NCBI RefSeq assembly: GCF_014058705.1
Contig: NZ_CP059692.1
Location: 997,001-1,061,000 of the forward strand
Source of the DNA: Aureimonas mangrovi
GTDB lineage: Bacteria; Pseudomonadota; Alphaproteobacteria; Rhizobiales; Rhizobiaceae
Length of the DNA stretch: 64,000 bases
Reading direction: 5' to 3'
The first letter of the stretch is position 1. Each line of letters begins with the position of its first letter. Made by a program: the position numbers and the translations under genes. Under the pieces are notes generated by a model. It saw nothing but the letters and a program-made list of their open reading frames with translations, was not told the origin of the DNA and did not search any database. Below are positions 17,878-26,284 of the stretch, in pieces.

Positions 17878-18945
17878 ATGCCGCTCTCGCACACACACAG
17901 CGCTCCGTTGCGGGTCGCCCAGATCGCGCCAAGCATCTTCCCCGTCCCGCCGACCGATCATGGCGGCACGGAGCGTGTGGTTCATGACCTGTGCACCGCC
18001 TTGCTGCGTGCAGGGGTTGATGTAACGCTGTTCGCCCCCTCGGACAGTGCGACAAATGTGTTTCGGATCGGCGCGCTGCCGAGCCTCGCGGCCCTAGAGA
18101 AGGAGCACGGCACGGTTCCACCCGGAGTCCCAGGTGTTCTCGATGCCGTTCGCATGGAGGAACTTCGGATCCGGCTGGCCGACTTCGACATCGTCCACTC
18201 GCACGGCGAGTTCTTCCATGCCGCGCTTCTCGGCGAAGGACGGCGTCGTTCGCTGACGACCATCCACTGGCGGGTCGACCAACTCGATCGCCGTCTCTTC
18301 TTCGAGGCGTTTCCCGACCTCCCCGTCGCCGCGATCTCGCAGGCGCAGGCTGCGATGCTCCCGGAGGCGAACAGGGCCGGAGTGGTGCATCACGGCATCG
18401 ACGCGCAGCGATACCGACTGTCGGAGGAGCCTGGCGCATACCTTGCCTTCATCGGACGGATGACCGACCAGAAGCGCCCGGATGCCGCCATCCGCGTCGC
18501 GCGTGCCGCGGGTCTGCCCATTCGCCTCGCGGGCACGGTCGACGTCGGCAATCCCGGTTACTTCGACGAGCGGGTGCGCCCGCTTCTCGGGCCCGATGCG
18601 AGCTATCTCGGGCCGCTCGGCGACGCCGCCAAGCAGACGCTGCTCGGCGGAGCGCGCGCGCTCCTGTTCCCGATCGACTGGCCGGAGCCCTTCGGTCTGG
18701 TGATGATTGAAGCGATGGCCTGTGGTACCCCGGTGATCGCCTGGCGGCGCGGATCGGTCCCAGAGGTCGTGGAGGAGGGCGTCACGGGATTCATCGTGGA
18801 GACCGAGGCCGAGGCGGTGGATGCGATCGCGCGCCTTCATACGCTCGATCGGCCCACGATCCGGCAGCGCTTCGAGCAGCGGTTCACCGCAGACCGGATG
18901 GCCGCCGGCTACATCGCGATATACCGAAGGCTGCTGGAGGCGTGA
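17878..18945 (+). CDS. Family-4 glycosyltransferase
   Basis: The protein has 355 residues from ATG 17878 behind AGGAG; the frame extends upstream only over the divergent gene. The GT-B fold shows PPTDHGGTERVVHDLCTALL near residue 24, DIVHSHGEFFHAAL near 105, YLAFIGRMTDQKRPDAAIR near 185, and the donor-binding EPFGLVMIEAMACGTPVIA near 265. It has no membrane spans. Only 37 bases separate its start from that of the SPS-like gene, so both promoters must overlap or lie within the genes. Similar GT4 enzymes are often annotated for mannosyl or glucosyl transfer; specificity is not readable. Confidence 0.88.
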   Translation: MPLSHTHSAPLRVAQIAPSIFPVPPTDHGGTERVVHDLCTALLRAGVDVTLFAPSDSATNVFRIGALPSLAALEKEHGTVPPGVPGVLDAVRMEELRIRLADFDIVHSHGEFFHAALLGEGRRRSLTTIHWRVDQLDRRLFFEAFPDLPVAAISQAQAAMLPEANRAGVVHHGIDAQRYRLSEEPGAYLAFIGRMTDQKRPDAAIRVARAAGLPIRLAGTVDVGNPGYFDERVRPLLGPDASYLGPLGDAAKQTLLGGARALLFPIDWPEPFGLVMIEAMACGTPVIAWRRGSVPEVVEEGVTGFIVETEAEAVDAIARLHTLDRPTIRQRFEQRFTADRMAAGYIAIYRRLLEA

Positions 18946-20123
18946 TGCGCACCGCGCTTCTGGCCTGGGACTATCCGCCCGCACCAAGCGGGCTGTCGGT
19001 CGCCGCGCGAGAGATCGCTGAAAGCCTTGCGCAGGCTGGGTGCGACGTGACCGTCTTCACGCTGGACAGGCATGGCGAGGAGCGTGTCGGCGGCGTGCGG
19101 ATCGTCGGTTGCGACATCCCTGCCGGCACCGTGCTCGCTCGCCTTCGCCTCTATGGGGCCGTCGGCCATCTCGCCGCGCCGATCGCCTTCCGCCGTGCCG
19201 TGCTACGCGAGCATTCGCGCCTGCCCTTCGCCGTCGTGGAAGCGACGAACTGGTACGCGCCGGCCTCCCTTCTCGTCGGGGCGGGGCTGACCGTCGTGAC
19301 GCGGAACTCGACACCGGCAGCCTTCACCCGTGGCCGCGCGCAGACGATGCGCGACCGGCTGGATGGCTGGGCGGCCGACACGCTGGAGCGCCGTCAGGCG
19401 CGCGGCAGCGCGGCGCTGATCTCCAACACCGCGGACCATGCCGCGAAGATGGCCGCGCTCTACGAGCTGGCGGCGGACGTGCCGCATGCGGTGGCCGGGC
19501 TCTCGTTGGCGCCTGAGTTCGTGGCGCGCGCCCGCGACGCCAGCTATCCCCTCGCGGGGCCGGCGCAACTCCTGTTCGTCGGGCGCGCGGAGGCTCGTAA
19601 AGGCTTCGACGCGCTGCTGGACGCCATCGTGCTTCTGGCCGGCGAGTGCGAAGCCGGTGCGCTGCCCTCGTTCGATCTGCGCCTTCTCGGGGTGCCGCCC
19701 GAAGATCTGCCGCGCGACCTGCCGGGCGAAGCGCGCTCGCGCATCGTCGCTCTCGGTCGCCGTCCCGACGACGCCTTGCAGGCCGAGTACGAGGCTGCCC
19801 ACATCGTGGTCGCGCCATCGCGATACGAGAGCTTCGGTCTCGTCTACCAGGAGGCGCTCGCATACGGGCGGGCCACCGTCGCCAGCGCCGAGGATGCGAG
19901 CGCGCGCGCCTTCGTGGGCGAGAGCGGCGGCGGGGTGCTGGCCGCCAAGACCAGTGCTCAAGCCATCGCAGAGGTCCTGCGTCCGCTGATCCATTCTCAT
20001 GACGCGCGTCTTTGCGCGCGTAAGGGCGCTCTGCGCGCGGCGGGTCGCTTCACGCGCGAGAGCCTCGCCGAGATGACACTGGCGCTCTACCGAACCGCCA
20101 TCGCTCGCAGTCAGTCACGATAG
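18945..20123 (+). CDS. Family-4 glycosyltransferase, second copy
   Basis: The protein has 392 residues. Its ATG overlaps the TGA of the previous gene by one base, with GGAGG just upstream. Motifs are WDYPPAPSGLSVAAREIAESL near residue 8, LLFVGRAEARKGFDALLDAI near 210, and APSRYESFGLVYQEALAYG near 300 (E-x7-E donor motif). It differs strongly in sequence from the preceding GT4, so the two probably make different linkages in one product. Its 3' end overlaps the convergent GT2 gene by 13 bases. Confidence 0.87.
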   Translation: MRTALLAWDYPPAPSGLSVAAREIAESLAQAGCDVTVFTLDRHGEERVGGVRIVGCDIPAGTVLARLRLYGAVGHLAAPIAFRRAVLREHSRLPFAVVEATNWYAPASLLVGAGLTVVTRNSTPAAFTRGRAQTMRDRLDGWAADTLERRQARGSAALISNTADHAAKMAALYELAADVPHAVAGLSLAPEFVARARDASYPLAGPAQLLFVGRAEARKGFDALLDAIVLLAGECEAGALPSFDLRLLGVPPEDLPRDLPGEARSRIVALGRRPDDALQAEYEAAHIVVAPSRYESFGLVYQEALAYGRATVASAEDASARAFVGESGGGVLAAKTSAQAIAEVLRPLIHSHDARLCARKGALRAAGRFTRESLAEMTLALYRTAIARSQSR

Positions 20124-21091
20124 GGACGCAGGAGAGCCTCCACTTCCTCAAGCCGTCCGTTGCCCGGTGACAGCGTCTCGTAGCGCTGCGACCGGGAGGC
20201 GACATGGGCGCGGGACAGGTGATGGTCGATCGCTCCGTGAAGCGAGATCGTGCTCTGCTGCCAGCTTCGCTCCGGGCGCTCGTGGACCGGGCCCGCGAAG
20301 CGGACCTCGCGGCGGTTGAGACGGTATTGCACGTCCGGGAAAACGTCGGAGCGGCTTCCATCGACGAGATTGTTGCGCGGCAGGCCGATCGAGAGGAGGC
20401 CATCCTCCTCGCCCATCCGCGCAAGCGCGGGCAGAAGGCTGGCGGCCCCATCGGGCAGGGTCTCGTCCGCATCGAGCTGCATGACCCACGCGCTCCTTGC
20501 GAGACCTTGCAGCGCGTTGCGCTGCGCGGCGAAGTCGCCGGCGAGCGGGCGGTGGGCGATCCGCACGGCGCCGGGCGCGAAGCCTGCCACCGCAGTGGCA
20601 CAGGATGAACGCGACGCTCCGTCGGCGAGCACCACGACATCGCTGGCCCAGCCAGCGTGCGGCGGGAGCGCCCTGAGGACTGCGTCGATCTCGTCTTCGC
20701 GACAGATCAGGCCGAGCGTCACCGGGCGCTGCCCCACAAACGGGCGAGACGTTCCGCGGGCGGCAGCGGCGCCGTGCGGGCGAAGCATTTCGTGGCGTTC
20801 GTCCTTGTGCGGAACGTACCGCCTGGAAACGGCCGTCGCGGCGATGCGAGCCGTATAGGCGTCCATTCCGAACGGAGACCGGTCGAAGCACGCCCAGTCG
20901 CCGCCCTCGAGCAGTTTGCGCATAAGCGCACGCGCCTCGCGATCGAAGGCATCGCCCTCGATCACCAGTCCGCACGAGGCGCAGGCGAGCTCGAAATCAC
21001 GCGTCCGTCCGCTCGGATCGGCCAGCGTGCGATCCGTCGGCTCCAGCATCCGTGCCCGGCACAAAGGGCATCGCGCGGGCGAGTTGATCAT
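20111..21091 (-). CDS. GT2-like glycosyltransferase with N-terminal zinc ribbon
   Basis: The protein has 326 residues. Residues 8-45 hold two cysteine pairs, CPLC and CASC, which look like a treble-clef/zinc-ribbon. After residue 120 a GT-A domain follows: PVTLGLICREDEIDAVLRAL, FAAQRNALQGLARSAWVMQLDADETLPD (D-x-D) and a C-terminal half with VQYRLNRREVRFAGPVHERP. That last block is typical of GT2 enzymes of the lipooligosaccharide beta-glucosyltransferase (WaaE/KdtX) kind. The ATG overlaps the stop of the neighbouring gene (ATGA). A fused zinc ribbon on a GT2 is unusual to me. Confidence 0.75.
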   Translation of the reverse strand: MINSPARCPLCRARMLEPTDRTLADPSGRTRDFELACASCGLVIEGDAFDREARALMRKLLEGGDWACFDRSPFGMDAYTARIAATAVSRRYVPHKDERHEMLRPHGAAAARGTSRPFVGQRPVTLGLICREDEIDAVLRALPPHAGWASDVVVLADGASRSSCATAVAGFAPGAVRIAHRPLAGDFAAQRNALQGLARSAWVMQLDADETLPDGAASLLPALARMGEEDGLLSIGLPRNNLVDGSRSDVFPDVQYRLNRREVRFAGPVHERPERSWQQSTISLHGAIDHHLSRAHVASRSQRYETLSPGNGRLEEVEALLRPYRD

Positions 21092-21744
21092 GCGGGCTCG
21101 AGTGCCTCGCGCCAGATGCGCCCGATTGGGCCGCTCGCGGTTTCCGGCTTGGCGTCGCCGATGAACACCACGACGGGGCCTGGAGCGGATTTGGATGGAT
21201 CGTAGAAGTCGACGAGACCGGGGTGCAGGCGCTGCAGGAAGGGCGGGACCCTGTCTTCACGACGCAGCAGATGGTCCACCACCACCTGATCGCCGTGCAC
21301 GGCATTGGGCACGCGGCCGCACGAGCCGGGCTTCATCCAGCGTTGCGGATCGGCGGCGAAGGTCTCGTATACGGAGGAAAGTTCGTCACCGTCCCAGCGT
21401 AAGAGCGCGGTCGACAGCCTGCCCTTCAGAAAATGGTCTTCCATCGCGGCCAAGCCCGGCTCAGCCAGCGCGTCCGCATTGCCGGTAAAGACGTTGTCGA
21501 GGTCGCACAGGACCGCTGTACCCGAGACGAGGCCAGGGCGGAACGCTTCCATCTTCGACCACCACCCCGGCCAGTCGTGACGGAGGGGAACGCGCTCGAT
21601 GCGCTCGCCCGTGACGGCGACGTCGCTCAGGCAAAGCACGCGCTCGAAGCGGCTCGAGTGCCGGAACAGCCCGTTGGCCAGCCGTTCCACCCAATGAGCG
21701 GCGTAGCGGCCGCCGCCTCTCAGGACCGTCACCAGCGTCGTCAT
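21088..21744 (-). CDS. Putative glycosyltransferase with GT8-like DxD motif
   Basis: The protein has 218 residues. It reads as a small GT-A-like protein: MTTLVTVLRGGGRYAAHWVERL at the N-terminus, AVLCDLDNVFTGNADAL near residue 77 (D-x-D), and AVHGDQVVVDHLL near 145, which recalls the late HGDQ-type motif of GT8/GT32-like enzymes. No membrane spans or signal peptide. It is first of a two-gene pair with the zinc-ribbon GT2. Family assignment is tentative because the protein is short. Confidence 0.6.
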   Translation of the reverse strand: MTTLVTVLRGGGRYAAHWVERLANGLFRHSSRFERVLCLSDVAVTGERIERVPLRHDWPGWWSKMEAFRPGLVSGTAVLCDLDNVFTGNADALAEPGLAAMEDHFLKGRLSTALLRWDGDELSSVYETFAADPQRWMKPGSCGRVPNAVHGDQVVVDHLLRREDRVPPFLQRLHPGLVDFYDPSKSAPGPVVVFIGDAKPETASGPIGRIWREALEPA

Positions 21745-21853
21745 GCATTCATCCTTGCCGGAGACGATCGGCCTGGCGCCGCTTGCGTCGATTTGCGCAT
21801 GGTAGTGCGGTGCAACGCGCAGGAAAGGACGGCGTTACGCCGACCCGACTTCG

Positions 21854-22480
21854 ATGAAGGACACTGCGTTGAACCATCAAAGCACGCCGGTCGAAACGGT
21901 CGCCATCGTCGGCAATGCGCCGGAGATCGGCGATCATTCCGCTGAAATCGATGCCTGCCAAAGGGTCGTGCGCTTCAACAACGCGGCCGGATTCGGCGAC
22001 AAGGCGGGCAAGCGTGTGACCGATCTCGCGCTCGTCAACCGTGGTGGACAGCCGCGGGAATGGGTGGAGCGGGATCGTCTGCGCGGACTTGTCGCGCTGT
22101 CGGACGCGCGTGAGGTGATCTTTCCGTTTCCCGCGCTCCTCGACGGACCGGCGGGCGTATGCTGGACGCGGGAGATGACATTGGCGCTCGCCCCGTTCAG
22201 CCTGCGTCCGCGCTTGCTGGACGAGGCGCTTCATCGGGACGCGAGGATGACGCTGCGCGATTTCGGCGCCATGGGGCGGCTCGACCCGAGCTCCGGCTTT
22301 CTCGTCACCTTCGATCTTCTGCGGCGGATGCCTCATGCACGCGTGCGCGCGTTCGGTTTCGGGTTCGCCGGCTGGCCTGGTCATCCGTGGGCGGCCGAAC
22401 GCCGGTGGTTCGAGCAGCAGCATCTGCGAGGTCGGCTCGATCTCGTGCCGCTCGCGACGTCGGCGGCTTCCAGCGATTGA
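21854..22480 (+). CDS. GT29 (sialyltransferase)-like protein
   Basis: The protein has 208 residues. The N-terminus ETVAIVGNAPEIGDHSAEID followed by VVRFNNAAGFGDKAGKRVTD is the large sialyl-motif pattern (VGNxP...ID..D.VVRFN) of GT29-like proteins, and DPSSGFLVTFDLL near residue 145 resembles the small motif (SSG). Bacterial homologues have often been mislabelled as urease operon accessory proteins; no urease genes are here. It starts a plus-strand trio, and its TGA overlaps the TTG start of the acyl-CoA dehydrogenase. A sialic-acid donor is not implied. No good ribosome site precedes ATG 21854, so the start is uncertain by a few codons. Confidence 0.65.
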   Translation: MKDTALNHQSTPVETVAIVGNAPEIGDHSAEIDACQRVVRFNNAAGFGDKAGKRVTDLALVNRGGQPREWVERDRLRGLVALSDAREVIFPFPALLDGPAGVCWTREMTLALAPFSLRPRLLDEALHRDARMTLRDFGAMGRLDPSSGFLVTFDLLRRMPHARVRAFGFGFAGWPGHPWAAERRWFEQQHLRGRLDLVPLATSAASSD

Positions 22481-23607
22481 AAGCGTGCGTTCGCGGTCCA
22501 GATGCTTGGTCGTATCCACTCGAGGAGGACAGACAGCTGCTTCAACGCACGATCACCGACGCACTGGCTCGTCTTGTCGCCTCGCGGGACGATACCGACC
22601 TTGCGCCCTTCGTGGACGCGCTTCGCGAGTTCGGACATCTGACGCGGTACGTGGTGGCGTCGGACGAGGGTGGCCTGCGATACGAAGCGCCTTCGGCCGA
22701 GGTGCTGCGTGATCTCTGCGAAATTGGCGGAGCGGACCTGGCCACGGCCCGCGTGTTCGAAGGTCATCTCAACGCTCTTCAACTCATCGCTCTCTACGGG
22801 ACGAACGATCAGCAGCGCCGCGTGCGCGAGGCAGTGTCGGATGGCGCGTTGCTGGGTGTCTGGGGAGCCGATGGCACGCCGCCGCTCACCTGCTCGGGAC
22901 ATGGCACGCTGGCGGGTGTCAAGCGCTACGCGTCGGGGGTCGGCGTCGTCTCGCTCGCCATCGTCGCGTTCACGGATGGCGAGGGCGCTCTCCATCTTCT
23001 GCTCATGCCGGTGGATGATCAGGAGCGCGTGAGCCTCATGGACTGGGATCATCGCGGCATGCGGCGCTCGCGTTCGGGCCAGTATGACTTCACCGGGCTG
23101 TCCGTCGGACGAGAGCACCGCCTGGGCGCCCCCGACGACTATCGCCGGGAGCCGTATTTCGTGGGCGGCATCTGGCGATGCTGCGCGGCCCAGCTCGGGG
23201 CGATCGAAGCGCTCGTCACCGCGCTCGTCGACGATCTGACCGCAAGCGGACGAGACGCGCATCCGCTCCAGATGGCGCGGATCGGCGAGGCGATCCTGAC
23301 GGCGCGCACGTGTCGATTGTGGGTGGAGGATGCGGCCTGCCGCGTCGAGGCGTCAGCGGCGGCGGGGGCGCCTCCGGCGGAGATCGAGCAGGCCGTTTCA
23401 CTTGCGGCCTATGCCCGGCTCGCGACCGAAAAAGCGGCGATGAGCGTGATCGAACTGTGTGAGCGGGCGCTCGGCCTCAGCATGTTCGCCGGTGCCCACC
23501 CGGCCGAAGCGCTGTCTCGCGATCTCGCCGTCTATATCCGGCAGGCCAATCCGGATGCGGTGCTCCTGCAGCATGGGCGGGTCCTGATGCGGGACTTCGC
23601 CCGGTGA
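22477..23607 (+). CDS. Acyl-CoA dehydrogenase-family protein
   Basis: The protein is about 376 residues from a TTG that overlaps the upstream TGA; earlier in-frame codons lie inside the previous gene. The layout is that of acyl-CoA dehydrogenases: helical N-domain (DALREFGHL, LNALQLIALYGTNDQQRRV), middle beta-domain (LLGVWGADG, LAGVKRYASGV), C-terminal helices (AALGAIEAL-type ACCAAQLGAIEALVTAL, ALGLSMFAGAHPAEALSRDLAVYIRQ). The last stretch corresponds to the usual region around GxxG and the FAD-binding helix. Its placement with a deacetylase, a methyltransferase and glycosyltransferases suggests acyl or amine oxidation in glycoconjugate biosynthesis rather than fatty-acid breakdown. Substrate unknown. 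Confidence 0.8.
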   Translation: MKACVRGPDAWSYPLEEDRQLLQRTITDALARLVASRDDTDLAPFVDALREFGHLTRYVVASDEGGLRYEAPSAEVLRDLCEIGGADLATARVFEGHLNALQLIALYGTNDQQRRVREAVSDGALLGVWGADGTPPLTCSGHGTLAGVKRYASGVGVVSLAIVAFTDGEGALHLLLMPVDDQERVSLMDWDHRGMRRSRSGQYDFTGLSVGREHRLGAPDDYRREPYFVGGIWRCCAAQLGAIEALVTALVDDLTASGRDAHPLQMARIGEAILTARTCRLWVEDAACRVEASAAAGAPPAEIEQAVSLAAYARLATEKAAMSVIELCERALGLSMFAGAHPAEALSRDLAVYIRQANPDAVLLQHGRVLMRDFAR

Positions 23608-24986
23608 CGGTGGGGCGGTGGCGAGAGCGAATGGCGTCGGCACCCGTCGCCGGCGCTGCCCGCCTTGTCGGCGAGGGCGGCCTGGTGATCCTCTCGCCGC
23701 ACCCGGACGACGAAACCATCGGATGCTCGACCTTCATTCGCGAGGCCGGGCGGTCGCGACGGCCGCTCGGCATCGTCGCCATGACGGACGGGGAGGGTTC
23801 GCATCGCTCCTCACGAACCTTCGATGCGAAGAGGCTGGGGGCCATCAGGGCACGCGAGCAGGAGGCCGCGGTGCGCGCACTGGGCTGCGACCATGCACGC
23901 TACCTGCGGCTTGCCCTGCCGGACGGCGCCTCCGGGCGTAGCGCAGGTTTTTCCACGGCCATCGACGAGGTGGCTGCATTCTGCGTCGAACTCGGTGCGA
24001 CGGCGTTGGCCGCTCCCCATCCCGATGATCCGCATCCGGACCATCATGCCGCCGCGGCCATGGCCTCGGCTCTTCGCGGCCGCATGCCTCGACTTCGCAT
24101 TATCTTCTACGAAGTCTGGATCCGCCGTCTGGACGCAGAGGATGGCTGGAGGGAGGACGCGCTGACGCCCTTCCGTCTTCGCACCGACCCGCGTGCCAAG
24201 AGGACGGCGATCGACGAGCATGCGAGCCAGCTCGGACGGGTCGTGGACGACGATCCCGACGGGTTCGCGCTACCGGCGTGGTTCATCGACGACGCCTGCG
24301 GACCATTCGAGCCCTGCTCCTGGCTGGCTCTTCCCGGCACCGGCCCAGGTGCCGAGCACTTCGCCGAGCTCTACGCGGAAGGCGGTGACCCCTGGCATGT
24401 GCGCTCGTCCGCCTACGAGCTCGAAAAGCGCGAGGCGGCTGTGAACCTGCTCGGGGAGCGGCGCTATCCTCGAATGCTGGAGGCTGGATGTGGGGAAGGG
24501 CATCTGACGGCGGCCCTCCTGCAGGCCGGTATCACAGCGCAGGCCATCGGCTTCGATCGTGAGCCGCTGATCGTCGATCGGGCGAACGCGATGGGGTGGG
24601 GTTCGAGCGCCCGTTTCGTCACCGGCACGATGCCAGATGCCATGCCGGCCGGCGGCTACGATCTCATCGTCTTCTCCGAAGTCCTCTACTTTCTCGGCGA
24701 GGCGGAACTCACGCAACTCGCCGCGCAGGTTCGGGACCTTCTCAATCCGGGCGGGTCGGTGCTCGCCGTGTGCTATCGTGGCCGGACGGATACGCCTCTC
24801 AGCGGTCGCGACGCGCTCGATTTCTTCGCGGCGGCCCTCGGCGACGAGTTCGTCACCGAAGCGGTTCACGAGACGCGCGACTATCGAATGGAGCTCCTCG
24901 AGCTTCGTCCAGCGCCAGACGCAGGGCCGGAATCAGTCGCCGAAGATCGGAAAGGCGCAACCTCGTCCGGCGGAGACGCGGGCTGA
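23604..24986 (+). CDS. Bifunctional PIG-L-type deacetylase / class I SAM methyltransferase
   Basis: The protein has 460 residues; its GTG overlaps the preceding stop (GTGA). Residues 1-245 are a PIG-L/LmbE zinc N-deacetylase domain: ILSPHPDDETIGC (zinc ligands H, D, D) and APHPDDPHPDHHAAA. Residues 255-440 are a Rossmann methyltransferase: MLEAGCGEGHLTAALL (motif I), GYDLIVFSEVLYFLGEAEL and LLNPGGSVLAV. The second domain is of the NodS-like type. The protein would remove an N-acyl group from an amino sugar and then methylate the product, often the freed amine. The last 134 bases overlap the convergent GT2 gene. Confidence 0.88.
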   Translation: MTVGRWRERMASAPVAGAARLVGEGGLVILSPHPDDETIGCSTFIREAGRSRRPLGIVAMTDGEGSHRSSRTFDAKRLGAIRAREQEAAVRALGCDHARYLRLALPDGASGRSAGFSTAIDEVAAFCVELGATALAAPHPDDPHPDHHAAAAMASALRGRMPRLRIIFYEVWIRRLDAEDGWREDALTPFRLRTDPRAKRTAIDEHASQLGRVVDDDPDGFALPAWFIDDACGPFEPCSWLALPGTGPGAEHFAELYAEGGDPWHVRSSAYELEKREAAVNLLGERRYPRMLEAGCGEGHLTAALLQAGITAQAIGFDREPLIVDRANAMGWGSSARFVTGTMPDAMPAGGYDLIVFSEVLYFLGEAELTQLAAQVRDLLNPGGSVLAVCYRGRTDTPLSGRDALDFFAAALGDEFVTEAVHETRDYRMELLELRPAPDAGPESVAEDRKGATSSGGDAG

Positions 24987-26019
24987 GATCCTCGGCCTCC
25001 TGCCATGCGAGCGGGCCGCCCTGCGCAGCAAGCCGCGCGGCATCCGCTGGGTCGAGGGTGAGCGCGCCGAGCGCCTCCGAGCGCCCCTGCCGTGACGGAG
25101 CGCCGAGATATGCGGCCCTCGCCCGTAAGCGCAGGACCAGGGCGTCGGCCGGCTCGAGAAGTTCGTCGACGACAGGATCCTCTTCCAGCCGATCGCGCGC
25201 GAGCTCGTCGGCCAGCCCACCGCGTGCGCGTCCGTCGAGGCGGCAGGATGTGTGCACTATGGGCTCGTCCGCATAGCGGATGCGCATGCCGAGAGCTTCG
25301 CAGCGCCGTCGCAGCGCCCGATCCTCGCCGGAGGGTGGCGTCGGCAACGGTCCGGCTTTCCTGTAGGCTCCCGCCGCGATCGCAAAATTTGCGCCGCCGA
25401 TATTGCCGTGGTTCGGCCAGGGATTGTCGGGGTCCGGGCAGAGGAGCGCCGCGATCTCGCGCGAGGTTTGGCGATATTCCCGGACAAGCGCCTGGCTCGC
25501 CGGATCGGCCGCAGGCAGCAGAGAGGCCTCCTCCGGAAGAAAGCCGATCCGTCCGCAGACGAGGTCGAAGCCGCGAGCAAGGTCTGCCGCGTAGGCGGCG
25601 CGCAGCCCGGGGAGCACGACCGTATCGGCGTCCGTCGAAAAGAGAGAGGCGCATGGCGCCGCGTCCGCGGCGACATCGAACGCCAGGCGACGCGCGAGAG
25701 GCGCTGTGCCGAGCCCCTCGCGGAAATGACAGTCCACGAGAAGCCAGGGCCGCTGCCACCCGCTCATGACGCGAAGGGCAATCTGCGTGGTCGCATCCCG
25801 GCAGCCATTGGCGACAAGCACCACGCCATCGCTGCGATCGAGGTCGGCATCGAGCGCGGAAAGGCTGCGGGCGATGTGAGCTTCTTCGTTCCGGGCGGGT
25901 ATGCACGCGACGAAGGAGCAGCCGATGAGTTCGCCCGCGTCTCCGAAAGCCTTCAGATCTGGATGAAGTGACGCTTGCAGAGGCTGCCCTTCGCAGGGAT
26001 CGGAAACTTTCACCGGCAA
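24853..26019 (-). CDS. Family-2 glycosyltransferase at the cluster edge
   Basis: The protein has 388 residues. The GT-A domain starts at FVACIPARNEEAHIARSLSAL near residue 35, with VVLVANGCRDATTQIA, SLFSTDADTVVLPGLRA (D-x-D near 130), NIGGANFAIAAGAYRKAG near 215 and GEDRALRRRCEALG. The C-terminal 130 residues are helical and charged, with no clear membrane span. It converges on the deacetylase/methyltransferase gene with an overlap of 134 bases, which is long. Neighbours with a GT2 of this kind beside a PIG-L/methyltransferase suggest they work on the same sugar. Confidence 0.85.
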   Translation of the reverse strand: MPVKVSDPCEGQPLQASLHPDLKAFGDAGELIGCSFVACIPARNEEAHIARSLSALDADLDRSDGVVLVANGCRDATTQIALRVMSGWQRPWLLVDCHFREGLGTAPLARRLAFDVAADAAPCASLFSTDADTVVLPGLRAAYAADLARGFDLVCGRIGFLPEEASLLPAADPASQALVREYRQTSREIAALLCPDPDNPWPNHGNIGGANFAIAAGAYRKAGPLPTPPSGEDRALRRRCEALGMRIRYADEPIVHTSCRLDGRARGGLADELARDRLEEDPVVDELLEPADALVLRLRARAAYLGAPSRQGRSEALGALTLDPADAARLAAQGGPLAWQEAEDLSPRLRRTRLRLSDLRRLIPALRLALDEARGAPFDSRASREPLR

Positions 26020-26284
26020 ACCCGCGTCGAGGTTTCGGTGAGAGTTGTCCGTCCGAAAGCCATGCTAGCCATCCCTATCAAAGGCAGTAACGTCAAGATC
26101 AGCTTGCCCGCCCCTTTCGATAAGGCCGGGGCAACTCGACGTCCACCGACGAGAGCCCGGCGCACGTCTTGAACCTGAGGAGTTCACGTACCCTGCTATG
26201 TGTCAGATTGGCGCATGTCTGAAACGGGCGGGCCTTCTTGATGGAAACATAAGGATGCTGCCGTAGTCCATTTCCCTACGGAAG

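Noticed and set aside
21854-22480. Urease operon accessory protein
   Set aside because: Some homologues carry this label, but no urease gene is near and the motifs are those of GT29.
13780-26019. A Nod-factor biosynthesis cluster
   Set aside because: There is no NodC chitin synthase or NodA acyltransferase; only deacetylase and NodS-like domains recall Nod factors.
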